A stretch of 64,000 nt of DNA from CAKZSB01 sp964573105 (GTDB taxonomy: Bacteria > Pseudomonadota > Gammaproteobacteria > Granulosicoccales > Granulosicoccaceae), in the NCBI GenBank assembly GCA_964573105.1, contig CAZNIS010000011.1:1-64000 (forward strand), written 5' to 3'. Positions 1 through 8,900 of the stretch are shown here, in pieces. The position numbers and the translations under genes were made by a program. The notes under the pieces were generated by a model. That model was not told the origin of the DNA. It did no database searches and saw only the letters and a list, made by a program, of their open reading frames with translations. The first letter of the stretch is position 1. Every line of letters starts with the position of its first letter.

Positions 1-335
1 ATGAGCGGCTTGGCAACCCGATGCGTTAGCGAGGCTACTCCAACACCAGTTTCCTCGCTTACGCGTCGGGCTTCCTGTGAGAATGACTGACTTGGTGACC
101 CGACGCGTCAGCGAGGCTACACAACACCAGTTTCCTCGCTTACGCGTCGGGTTTTCTGTGAGGATGGCTGCCTTGGTAACCCGACGCGTAAGCGAGGCTA
201 CACAACAACAGTCTCCTCGCTTACGCGTCGGGCTTCCTGTGAGAAAGACTGACTTGGTTTCCCGACGCGTTAGCGAGGCTACACAACACCAGTTTCCTCG
301 CTTACGCGTAGTGCTACCTGTGAGTCAGTCACCTC
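1..335. repeat. Array of four 81-bp palindromic repeats
   Basis: Four tandem units lie immediately 3' of pntB. Each has a left arm CCCGACGCGTnAGCGAGG, a 17-bp spacer (ctacacaacaccagttt in unit 2) and the reverse-complement right arm CCTCGCTTACGCGTCGGG, so every unit can fold into a ~53-nt hairpin. Left arms start near 17, 99, 180 and 261; right arms start near 53, 134, 215 and 296. About 28 bp (cttcctgtgagaatgactga and similar) separates hairpins. The first left arm has one mismatch and the last right arm decays into ...gcgtagtg. The array may continue beyond the left edge. Because 81 is a multiple of three, the region gives a spurious repetitive reading frame. It resembles REP/BIME elements in form; a single half-copy recurs at 34907. 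Confidence 0.9.
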
Positions 336-347
336 TCACCGATGAGG

Positions 348-1739
348 CTATGCAAGCCCCCGGCGCACGGCCTCGACGCTGTCTTTGGCATCGCCGAACA
401 GCATGCGGGTGTTTTCGCGGAAGAATAGCGGGTTCTCTACACCGGCGTAGCCGGTTGCCATGCTGCGTTTGGATACGACGACGGTTTTTGCATTCCAGAC
501 TTCCAATACTGGCATGCCGGCAATCGGGCTGTTGGGATTTTCCATCGCCGACGGATTGACAATGTCGTTGGCACCGATGACCACCACGACGTCGGTGTCG
601 GCCAGGTCATCGTTGATTTCATCCATTTCGAGCACCAGGTCGTAGGGCACGTTGGCCTCAGCCAGCAGCACGTTCATGTGGCCGGGCATGCGACCGGCGA
701 CCGGATGGATGGCAAACCGCACGTTGATACCCTGCGCGACCAGCGATTTAGTGAGTTCTGATACCGGGTGCTGGGCGTGCGCGACGGCCATACCGTAGCC
801 GGGCACGATCACCACGGATTCGGCGTCCTGCAGCAACTGCGAGACCTCATCAGCACTGATCGGCACTGCCTCACCCTGCTCGCCAGCACCATCATCGCTG
901 CCGGTGGCTGCACTGCCAAAACCGCCCATGATGACACTGAGAAACTGTCGGTTCATCGCGCGACACATGATGTAGCTTAAAATCGCGCCGCTGCTGCCGA
1001 CCAGGGCGCCGGTGATGATCAGCAAATCATTGGATAACATGAATCCGGTGGCCGCCGCCGCCCAACCCGAGTAGCTGTTCAGCATGGAGATCACAACAGG
1101 CATGTCAGCGCCGCCGATCGCCATCACCATATGGATGCCAAAGCCCAGCGCAAGGATGGTCATGATCAAAAGAATCAGCGTGCCAAAGCCCTTGCCGGCA
1201 CCAATGAACACAAACAATAGGATCAGACAGACAATGCCGATGCCCAGGTTGAGCATGTGTCGACCCGGCAGCATCAGCGGGGCACTGCCGATCTTGCCAT
1301 TGAGCTTGCCAAAAGCAACCACCGATCCGGTGAAGGTGATCGCACCGATCAGAATGCCCAGATAGATCTCGACATTGTGAATGGTTTTTTCCGCGCCTTC
1401 GAAATGTACAGACGGATCGAAATAGCTGGCAAAGCCAACCAGCACCGCCGCCATCCCAACAAAGCTGTGCAATATCGCCACTAGTTCCGGCATTTGGGTC
1501 ATTTGAACGCGCGCCGCCAGCACTGCACCAATAGCACCACCAACCAACATCATGACAATCAGCAGTCCGTACGATGTGACCGAGTCGCTCAGCACAGTGG
1601 CACCAATTGCGATCGCCATACCAGCGATACCAAACCAGTTGCCGCGCCGCGCGGACTCCTGATGGCTAAGTCCGGCCAGACTGAGGATGAATAAAATTGC
1701 CGCGATAATGTAGGCGGCTGTCACCATTCCCGAATTCAT
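348..1739 (-). CDS. pntB: NAD(P) transhydrogenase subunit beta
   Basis: Beta subunit of the proton-translocating transhydrogenase, which uses the proton gradient to move hydride from NADH to NADP+ in the inner membrane. The 463-residue product has the usual length: about eight to nine hydrophobic helices in the first ~270 residues, then a soluble NADP(H)-binding domain III with VIVPGYGMAVAHAQ (~residues 310-325), VVVVIGANDIVNPSA (~385-400) and the conserved KTVVVSKRSMATGYAGVENP near the end. ATG start at 1739, 12 bp after the pntA stop, so it is co-transcribed with pntA. No clear T-tract terminator follows; the palindromic repeat array lies directly downstream. Identification is by family motifs and operon order. 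Confidence 0.97.
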   Translation of the reverse strand: MNSGMVTAAYIIAAILFILSLAGLSHQESARRGNWFGIAGMAIAIGATVLSDSVTSYGLLIVMMLVGGAIGAVLAARVQMTQMPELVAILHSFVGMAAVLVGFASYFDPSVHFEGAEKTIHNVEIYLGILIGAITFTGSVVAFGKLNGKIGSAPLMLPGRHMLNLGIGIVCLILLFVFIGAGKGFGTLILLIMTILALGFGIHMVMAIGGADMPVVISMLNSYSGWAAAATGFMLSNDLLIITGALVGSSGAILSYIMCRAMNRQFLSVIMGGFGSAATGSDDGAGEQGEAVPISADEVSQLLQDAESVVIVPGYGMAVAHAQHPVSELTKSLVAQGINVRFAIHPVAGRMPGHMNVLLAEANVPYDLVLEMDEINDDLADTDVVVVIGANDIVNPSAMENPNSPIAGMPVLEVWNAKTVVVSKRSMATGYAGVENPLFFRENTRMLFGDAKDSVEAVRRGLA

Positions 1740-1751
1740 TAGGCTACTCCG

Positions 1752-3308
1752 CTATTTTCTGAACATTTTCAGCATGCGCTGAGTAACGAGAAATCCACCG
1801 GCAATGTTGATGCTGGCAATTAGCACCGCAATCGACGCAAGCACAACTACCAGCCCCGATGGTGACGATATCTGCAGCAATGCACCCACCACAATAATGC
1901 CGCTGATCGCATTGGTCACACTCATTAAAGGGGTGTGCAGCGAGGCGGTGACGCTCCATATCACCTGGTAACCAACAAAACAGGCCAGTACAAACACCGT
2001 AAAGTGACTCATGAAGTCTGCCGGTGCAACACTGCCGACACCCAGTATCGCCAGCACCGCTAATACGGCGGCGATAATAGTACCGCGTGTTTTGGAAGCG
2101 GTGGATAGTTCGGCCGGTGGCTCAACCGGTGCTGCTACCGCTGCAGCCGGTTTAGGTGTGGCGCTGAGTTTCGGTGCCGGCGGTGGCCAGGTCACCTCGC
2201 CATCCTTGATCACGGTGGTGCCGCGAATGACCTCGTCTTCCATATCGACGTTGAGCACGCCATCCTTGTCGGGCGTCAAGTCGGTTAGTAGGTGGCGCAG
2301 ATTGGTACCGTAGAGTTGACTCGACTGCGCCGCCATTCGACTGGGCAGATCGGTGTAGCCGATCAGTGTGACGCCGGCGTGCTCGACCACTTCATTGGCG
2401 CGCGTGAGCTTGCAGTTACCGCCCTGCTCGGCCGCAAGATCCACGATCACACTACCGGGCTTCATCGATTCAACCATCTCGGTGGTGATCAACTCCGGTG
2501 CCGGACGCCCGGGTATCAATGCGGTGGTGATGATGATGTCGACTTCCCTTGCCTGCTCGGCAAACAACGCCATTTCCGCTTCGATGAATTCTTTGCTCAT
2601 GACTTTGGCATAGCCGCCCTCGCCGCCGCCGTCCTCCTCGAATTCGAGCTCGAGAAATTCGCCGCCCATACTCTCCACTTGATCGCGAACTTCCGGACGG
2701 GTGTCGAAGGCGCGCACAATCGCACCCATGCCGCGCGCGGCACCGATAGCAGACAATCCGGCAACCCCGGCGCCAATCACCAGCACTCGCGCCGGCGGCA
2801 CTTTGCCGGCTGCGGTGATTTGGCCGGTGAAAAAACGACCAAAATGACTGGCCGCCTCCACTACCGCCCGGTAGCCGCCAATGTTAGCCATTGAGCTCAA
2901 CGCATCGAGTTTCTGCGCACGCGATATGCGCGGCACTGAGTCCATGGCCAGTAATGTGGTACCTTTTTCGGCCAGGCGCTTCATTTGCGGTTCATTTTGC
3001 GCCGGCCAGAAAAAGCAGATCAGCGTTTTATCATTCGCCAGCAGATCAACCTCGTCACCCAGTTGCGGATGCTCGCCCGGCGCTCTGACTTTCATGATCA
3101 CATCGGTGTCGCGCCAGATAGCTTGGGTATCTTCGCTAACACTCACCCCTGCATCGAGGTAACGCGCGTCATCGATGTCGGCCGCTGCACCCGCACCGCT
3201 CTCTACGGTCAGCGTGTGCCCAAGCTTGATGATATGCGCGGCAGTCTCCGGCGTCAGCGCCACCCGGCGCTCACCGGAATAGGTCTCTTTAGGGACACTG
3301 ATTCGCAT
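1752..3308 (-). CDS. pntA: NAD(P) transhydrogenase subunit alpha
   Basis: Alpha subunit of the membrane transhydrogenase, carrying the NAD(H)-binding domain I plus part of the membrane domain in one chain, as in enterobacteria. Start chosen at MRISVPKET (3308), preceded by a GAGGAAA ribosome site; the reading frame extends 16 codons further upstream but those residues are not family-like. This gives 518 residues. Visible features are the Ala-dehydrogenase-like N-terminus (GERRVALTPE), the Rossmann loop VLVIGAGVAGLSAIGAARGMGA (~185-206), a proline/alanine linker near 390-410, and four hydrophobic helices from ~425 to the end. It is first in a two-gene operon with pntB, driven by the promoter near 3500. 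Confidence 0.96.
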   Translation of the reverse strand: MRISVPKETYSGERRVALTPETAAHIIKLGHTLTVESGAGAAADIDDARYLDAGVSVSEDTQAIWRDTDVIMKVRAPGEHPQLGDEVDLLANDKTLICFFWPAQNEPQMKRLAEKGTTLLAMDSVPRISRAQKLDALSSMANIGGYRAVVEAASHFGRFFTGQITAAGKVPPARVLVIGAGVAGLSAIGAARGMGAIVRAFDTRPEVRDQVESMGGEFLELEFEEDGGGEGGYAKVMSKEFIEAEMALFAEQAREVDIIITTALIPGRPAPELITTEMVESMKPGSVIVDLAAEQGGNCKLTRANEVVEHAGVTLIGYTDLPSRMAAQSSQLYGTNLRHLLTDLTPDKDGVLNVDMEDEVIRGTTVIKDGEVTWPPPAPKLSATPKPAAAVAAPVEPPAELSTASKTRGTIIAAVLAVLAILGVGSVAPADFMSHFTVFVLACFVGYQVIWSVTASLHTPLMSVTNAISGIIVVGALLQISSPSGLVVVLASIAVLIASINIAGGFLVTQRMLKMFRK

Positions 3309-3495
3309 AGGGTTTCCTCGCCTTTGTCTTTTGGAATACCTGAGGCTGCGCGCCATCAGGCATAAGTGAGTACCCGGAAAGGGTCAGGTTTCGGCATCAG
3401 CGCAATGGCGACACCCGAACGTCAAGACAGGAATGCACGGGACCTGCGCGGGGTGTATGCAGTTCGAATTCCGACCGGGGATTTGCAGACGGGAA

Positions 3496-3524
3496 AGTAT
3501 ACTTCGTTTGTAATTAACTACCAA
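3496..3524 (-). promoter_or_regulatory. Predicted sigma-70 promoter of pntAB
   Basis: Reading the minus strand, TTGGTA (3519-3524) and TATACT (3496-3501) are separated by exactly 17 bp. The -10 matches consensus at 5/6 and the -35 at 4/6. Predicted transcription start is near 3489, giving a ~180-nt leader to the pntA ATG at 3308. The surrounding 3309-3602 stretch has no gene; it is AT-rich around the promoter. Confidence 0.6.
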
Positions 3525-3602
3525 GATATCAATTGGGAGGGGTGATGTGATGTATCAATCACGGCCCACTGCCACTACGACGAGGCTCGCGTTCAATACG
3601 CG

Positions 3603-6600
3603 TCAGCGCTCCAGCGTATATTCCAGGTCAGCGCTGTTGTTTTCGCCAGTTCTCACCACCTGCAGCGTCAGCCTGTCATTGAGTTTGTAACGCATGTTAT
3701 AGGTATTATCGCCACCGAACAGACTGATGCCATAACTGACGTAGAGATCGGGTGTGATAAATTTGCCGAGGGTGTAACTCCCGCCTTTGGTGCCCAATGG
3801 CTGGCCCAATACGATAAAGGACAGAATGTTCGCATCGGTATATTCGGGCTCGGAGTAGAGTTCCAGCAAGGGTGCCTTGGCGGTACCACGCACACGCGCA
3901 CCGGCTTTTACTTCATAGGCAGGCACGTCACGCAATACATCGAGGTCGAGTTCCGGATCATCCAGTGGTCCACCGCCAAACAGCACGCGCCCGCGTTGCA
4001 TAGTCAGCTTTTGACCGTAGATCAAATAGTCACCATTAACGACTTCAATGGTACCGGAGCCCATCAGCACACCCTCTGGTACCTGTTCGATAGACAAAAC
4101 GCCGGTGATCGATCCGTCAAAGTCACCGGCTTCGACCTGAATGTCTTCACCCAGGCGCACCGATACATCGAGATCCACACCAGTAGTATTGCGCGCTGTC
4201 GCTATCTCGCGACCATCGTCGACAATCACCACATCGCTCGAAGGCCTGACTGCCCCGCGCCCGCCACCGGATTTGAAAAAGGCAGATGGCACTTCGACGT
4301 CACCGCGAACCGACACACCGGTCGCATCCAGACTCAAATCGAGATCGGGACTGACGACCGCGCGCATGTTGCGCGAATTGGCCACCTGAAAATCTTCACC
4401 CTGCAGATTCAGCTGAAGTTTGCCGGCGGCCGGATCTGCCGTGCCGCTGATGTTGATCTGGCCCTGCCCTGACGCCGCCTGGCCGACAATATCCAGCACA
4501 CCGCTGGCCTCTGGGCGAACGGTCAACTCGCCATCGACAATGCGCAAGGCCAGTTCAGGGTACTCAGCACTGAAATCTCTCAGCTGCAGTGTCCCGGCCG
4601 GCAGCGGTTGCTCCAGTTCCCCGCTGAGCTGTACGTCGATGTCAACCACACCGCTGACTGCCTGCAGCGAGGGTGCAAAAGTGCTCACCAGCGACAGATC
4701 GCTCAACGTACCGACGATTGATGCATCCAGGCTGCGATCATCGATGATATCCGCGACCACTGCCTGCACTTGCGTCTCGCCAAACACACCAAGCCCGATG
4801 CTTGCATCCAGGTCCAGTCGACGATCATCGAGACTGGCGACAAAGGTGCTCAAACCCATTTCACGGGTAATCGTTTGACCATCGGCTTGATACGTGAGCG
4901 GCGCAGCCGGCATTTGCACGTTGATTTTGGCGACTGGCGTGTCACCGGGTAACTGGCTGGCAACCAGGTAGGCATTAAAAAACTGCTCGCTCTGCATTTG
5001 TTCCGGCAGCCATTGGGCAAATCGCGCTACTTCAAAGCGATTGACGGTTGACGACAGCACGGCGCCGTCGGCCTGAGCCCAGTTGCCGTTAAGGCAAATC
5101 TGCGTGGGCGTGCTGACCAGACACATGTCGCTGACGCTGGCTCGATCCGCAGCGGCATTGACGGCTGCCGGCTCAAGCAGCGTCCAGTCGCCAAGGATAG
5201 TGTTGTCAATGTTGAGCTCGTCAAGCGTCGCCCGCCATTCATCGACAACCAGGCCACCGATCAGTTTTGCATTGATGCTGGCAGGCTCGCCATCCAGTGA
5301 CAGATCGATTTGATTTCTGGCAAGCATTCCCTCTGCGCGCACGCCAACTTCGCGCCAGTGCGATCCGCCTGCCGACAGTGACGTCGCATCGACTAGCAGC
5401 GTCGACGCCTCGCGCTCGGAAACATCTATGTCTGCAGTTGCGCTGAGCTTGCCGATTTCCAGTGTGTCGAAAACCAGCTCAGCGACATCGATATCGGCCA
5501 TCAACTGTGCCTGGCGCACCGGACCCGTCGCCCGTCCGGTACCACTGATTTGACCACTGGCAGTGGGCAGTAGTTCGTCAAGCTGCGGTACCTGCAGCGC
5601 CCATTGCAGATCGAGCGCATCATCAATTTGACCATTGAGATTCAAACTTGACTGCCCGGCACCAATGCTGAATTCATCCAGCTGCAAGCGGTTCTGTGCA
5701 AACTTGATTTCACCCTGACTGACAAGCTCATACTGATTCAGTTTGCCGCTGACACCTGACACCGCGGCCTGCAGGTCTGCTCCGTCTATCATCCCTTCGG
5801 TCTGAAACCGCAAATCGACGGCCACTTGCTGAAGGGCCGGCGCAAGCAGGCCCGCATCGGCAATAGCGAAGTCCACGTCGCCTTGCCACTGAGGCGCATC
5901 GAGCAACTGGCCCAGTGTAATTCGCTGACCGGATTGCAGTGCACCATCGATCTTGTGCTGCAACTCCAGCGCAGTCTTGACGTTGCCGGTGATCGTGCCC
6001 GACCCCTGCAACGGCCCCAGACGGGCGTCGTTATATGTCCAGTCGAATGTGAGATCAGTGGGCCATTGCCCACTGGTGTCGAGATCACCACGCAGGCCGA
6101 GACTGCCATCCGGTGCATCGACTTGTAGCTCGATCAACTGAAAACTGTCTCGCTGTGCGTTGGCACGCAGTGCGATGCGATCGATGTGAAACGGTTTCGA
6201 GCTGCCCGCCGGGTAGATGTCGATGTCAGTCATCAGCAATTGTTCGACATCGGCCTCGATCGGCAGACTGAAATCGGGTAACGCGAATGCCTGCCGCTCG
6301 GACTCAACGGATGCCTCGTTGCTGCCAGCCGGCAACTGAATCTGCACACCATCCAACACCAGGCTGTCGAGCTCGACGCGTTTTTGCGTCAACGCCAGTG
6401 GGCTCCAGTCGAGCGCCGCGCTGTCAACCTGCACACGCTGCCCGGTCGATTGACTCCACGCGACCTTCTCAAGAGTCAACGGCCCGATCAGACTGCCGGT
6501 GGCGCGCTGCCACTCAAGCGAGCCTGCCGATCGAGTCTGTGCAACACCGAGTACCCGCGACAGCCCCGCCTGAGTGGCAACGGCAAACCACAGCAGCCCC

Positions 6601-6656
6601 ACCAGCAAGAGCAGCAGCAACAAAACGCCCAGCCCACCGCGCAGCAGCCACTTCAT
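3603..6656 (-). CDS. tamB: Translocation and assembly module protein TamB
   Basis: Very large inner-membrane-anchored AsmA-like protein that spans the periplasm and works with TamA in outer-membrane protein assembly and lipid transport. The chosen start gives MKWLLRGG followed by a leucine-rich signal anchor, then a long beta-rich periplasmic body of repeated D-G-L and Q-L patterns. The C-terminal ~300 residues carry the conserved TamB/DUF490 domain (GGGRGAVRPSSDVVIVDD, GDYLIYGQKLTMQRGRVLFG, ILSFIVLGQPLG) and end with ADLEYTLER. Length about 1017 residues, shorter than E. coli TamB (~1259) but within the family. Alternative ATG at 6674 adds six residues; neither start has a strong ribosome site. 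It follows tamA by 8-25 bp, so translation is probably coupled. Confidence 0.93.
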   Translation of the reverse strand: MKWLLRGGLGVLLLLLLLVGLLWFAVATQAGLSRVLGVAQTRSAGSLEWQRATGSLIGPLTLEKVAWSQSTGQRVQVDSAALDWSPLALTQKRVELDSLVLDGVQIQLPAGSNEASVESERQAFALPDFSLPIEADVEQLLMTDIDIYPAGSSKPFHIDRIALRANAQRDSFQLIELQVDAPDGSLGLRGDLDTSGQWPTDLTFDWTYNDARLGPLQGSGTITGNVKTALELQHKIDGALQSGQRITLGQLLDAPQWQGDVDFAIADAGLLAPALQQVAVDLRFQTEGMIDGADLQAAVSGVSGKLNQYELVSQGEIKFAQNRLQLDEFSIGAGQSSLNLNGQIDDALDLQWALQVPQLDELLPTASGQISGTGRATGPVRQAQLMADIDVAELVFDTLEIGKLSATADIDVSEREASTLLVDATSLSAGGSHWREVGVRAEGMLARNQIDLSLDGEPASINAKLIGGLVVDEWRATLDELNIDNTILGDWTLLEPAAVNAAADRASVSDMCLVSTPTQICLNGNWAQADGAVLSSTVNRFEVARFAQWLPEQMQSEQFFNAYLVASQLPGDTPVAKINVQMPAAPLTYQADGQTITREMGLSTFVASLDDRRLDLDASIGLGVFGETQVQAVVADIIDDRSLDASIVGTLSDLSLVSTFAPSLQAVSGVVDIDVQLSGELEQPLPAGTLQLRDFSAEYPELALRIVDGELTVRPEASGVLDIVGQAASGQGQINISGTADPAAGKLQLNLQGEDFQVANSRNMRAVVSPDLDLSLDATGVSVRGDVEVPSAFFKSGGGRGAVRPSSDVVIVDDGREIATARNTTGVDLDVSVRLGEDIQVEAGDFDGSITGVLSIEQVPEGVLMGSGTIEVVNGDYLIYGQKLTMQRGRVLFGGGPLDDPELDLDVLRDVPAYEVKAGARVRGTAKAPLLELYSEPEYTDANILSFIVLGQPLGTKGGSYTLGKFITPDLYVSYGISLFGGDNTYNMRYKLNDRLTLQVVRTGENNSADLEYTLER

Positions 6657-6681
6657 GGTTGACGCCAGTTGCATCGAGTGG

Positions 6682-8466
6682 TCATAGATCAGGCCCCACT
6701 GACAAATGCAGCCGCACATTGCCACGGCCGGGTTCATCGAGACTGCGGCCGATATCGAAACGCACCGGTCCAACCGGTGACTGCCAGCGAAAGCCAACAC
6801 CCACACCGGTGCGCAGATTCAGACTGTCGTTAAAAGCGTCACCGGTATCGATGAAACCGGCGAGGCTCCAGCGATCGCGAAACGGCACTTCATATTCGAT
6901 GCTGGTCTCAACCAGGTGCTCGCCACCAGCCACTTCGTTGTCCTCGCCCAACGGACCGATCACTTCGAAGTTATAGCCGCGCACCGAGCGATCACCACCG
7001 GTGTAGAAGCGCAGCGATGACGGCACTTTGTTAAAGTCGGCAGCCCAGGTGGTGCCTAGCGCACCACGCACAATCAGCCGGTGATCCTCGCGCACGGTTT
7101 CAATCCACTTACCAGCCAGTGAACCCTGCACAAACGAGGTATCCGACACCAGAGATTCACTTCCACCACGCAGGCGCAAGCTGATCCAGCTACCTTCTCG
7201 CACGTTGATGCGTTTATCCAGTTCGACCGGATAGGTGCGCGTCCACTCCGCGCCCGGAATCAACAGGCGCGTGGTCGGTGTGGCATCTTCGAGTTCGAAC
7301 TCCTCAAATTGATAGTCGAGCGAGTAGGTCTTGAACCACAGGCCGTCGCGATAGTGATAGCTGCCACCGAGCAACACGCGCTGAAAGTTTCGCGCATCGG
7401 ATTTCTCGCGCTCGAATGAGGCGCGCAGCCGGTAGCTGTCCGAGCGCGGATCACCTGTCGGCACCGAATACTCACCGGCGATTCCGGATCCGATTTCGGA
7501 GATCTGGGCCTCGCTGACAATGCGGTGGCCACGATCGTTGATGCGGCGACCGGTCAAACCCCATTTGACGCGCACGCCGGTGTCGGTGCCGAAGCCCAGA
7601 CCGAACACGTAGCGGCGCGGATTGTTGGGGGTCAGCTTGACGTCGACCGGGATGGTCTTGTCGATCGCGGTATCGGGGGCGGCGCGAATCAGTATGTCTT
7701 CGTAAAACTCCGACGCCGCCAGGCCCGATTGCAGTTGCTGAAGTGTGGCCGCATCGTACAACTCGCCTTCGCTGATATCGTTGTACCGATCCAGCAGACC
7801 CGGTCGAATCCAGTCTCGCATCTGCGAGAATTCGACCCGCCCGAAGCGATAGCGATCGCCCAGTTCGTAGTGCAGAAAGATGCGCGCTTCATAGGCGCGA
7901 AGATCGACGCGTATCTGGCTGCGGGTGAATTTCGCGTCAAAGTAGCCAAACCGCGCCGCCAGTGTTTGCCAGGTCTGCTTCAGATCGTCGTAGGCTTGCT
8001 GATTCAGCGGCCCGTCGACGACGATCTGCGCCTTGCGCAAGGCCTCTTCGAACTGATCCAGCGCTTCACGATTGTCTGGTGTGGTGTCAGCCAGGGCCTG
8101 AATATCCACTTCGCCGACCGGGATCTGTGTCCCTGGCGAGATCTCATAGACTGCCTGCCATTGCTGCCCAAGATCCGATAGTCGCGACGTCACCTCGGCG
8201 CGATAGTAGCCGTAGGGTGTCAGCGCGTCACGAATCTGGCTCTTCGCCTGCTGGTGCATATAGCGCAAGCGCGCATCACTGGGTGCCGGCTTGCCGTTGA
8301 ACTGCCAAATCTCCACCGTACTGTGAACGTTGCGCAGCAATTGCCCCTCGACACCGCGAATCAGCACAGACACCGGGCGGTTCTGCTGCGGCACCACCAG
8401 TGCCGGGTGCAGCAAGACCAGCAACAGCAGCCATTTCAGTATGTTGGGAAGCGATTGCCCGACCAT
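6682..8466 (-). CDS. tamA: Outer membrane translocation protein TamA
   Basis: Omp85/BamA-family beta-barrel that pairs with TamB. Start placed at MVGQSLPNILKW (8466), which gives a signal peptide (leucine-rich, ending near HPALVVPQQ), about 594 residues in all, close to the usual ~577. The N-terminal ~250 residues form POTRA domains (RDALTPYGYYRAEV, KQTWQTLAARFGYFDAKF). The barrel part contains FGLGFGTDTGVRVKWG, the Omp85 signature FYTGGDRSVRGYNFEVIG and the terminal strand PVRFDIGRSLDEPG. The reading frame extends 48 codons upstream without family resemblance. First gene of tamA-tamB, divergent from the vWA-like gene at 8901. Confidence 0.95.
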   Translation of the reverse strand: MVGQSLPNILKWLLLLVLLHPALVVPQQNRPVSVLIRGVEGQLLRNVHSTVEIWQFNGKPAPSDARLRYMHQQAKSQIRDALTPYGYYRAEVTSRLSDLGQQWQAVYEISPGTQIPVGEVDIQALADTTPDNREALDQFEEALRKAQIVVDGPLNQQAYDDLKQTWQTLAARFGYFDAKFTRSQIRVDLRAYEARIFLHYELGDRYRFGRVEFSQMRDWIRPGLLDRYNDISEGELYDAATLQQLQSGLAASEFYEDILIRAAPDTAIDKTIPVDVKLTPNNPRRYVFGLGFGTDTGVRVKWGLTGRRINDRGHRIVSEAQISEIGSGIAGEYSVPTGDPRSDSYRLRASFEREKSDARNFQRVLLGGSYHYRDGLWFKTYSLDYQFEEFELEDATPTTRLLIPGAEWTRTYPVELDKRINVREGSWISLRLRGGSESLVSDTSFVQGSLAGKWIETVREDHRLIVRGALGTTWAADFNKVPSSLRFYTGGDRSVRGYNFEVIGPLGEDNEVAGGEHLVETSIEYEVPFRDRWSLAGFIDTGDAFNDSLNLRTGVGVGFRWQSPVGPVRFDIGRSLDEPGRGNVRLHLSVGPDL

Positions 8467-8900
8467 GCTCTTCACCGATGCAGGCCCGTGCCAGTCGACC
8501 TCTGGGCAAAATTTTCGATGAGAAACCCTCACTTGCCACGCAGTTTCAAATGTGGTCACTGAACCCCTGCTGACCGCCCGCACCGGTGGCTCGAGCCACG
8601 TCGATAACATTTATGTATAGCAGTCGTCACGCCACCGGCGACGCCGCTGGCCAGGCAAAACCCGCGGCAGGTCTCAGACGCCCTGAACAGGACGAAAAAA
8701 CCGGCGCGAGATCACGCCATCCTGCCCCCGCCCGCAACGCTTTAGGAGCCCCGCCACAGACGGGCAACAGCATCTTTGTTAGCATGGTTGGATCAGGTAC
8801 ATCGAGCGCTGCGGCCGCCCTCATCCCGAACATTCCGGGACGCGAGCCCGAACAACGCAGCGATACACGGACAATTCGGCTCGACCAGTGGAGTAATGTG
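8467..8900. other. Non-coding divergent region between tamA and vWA-like gene
   Basis: 434 bp between two divergently transcribed genes. It must hold both promoters, but I found no convincing -35/-10 pair with proper spacing; the AT-rich stretch tttatgtatagc near 8610 is the best candidate on the plus strand. An open frame continues upstream of 8901 but has no ribosome site or recognisable sequence. The ribosome site of the next gene (GGAG, 8890-8893) sits 7 bp before its ATG. Confidence 0.5.

Noticed and set aside
77..559. 160-residue open frame over the left repeat array
   Set aside because: It is the 81-bp palindromic repeat read in frame (81 is a multiple of 3) and runs into antisense pntB; no ribosome site.
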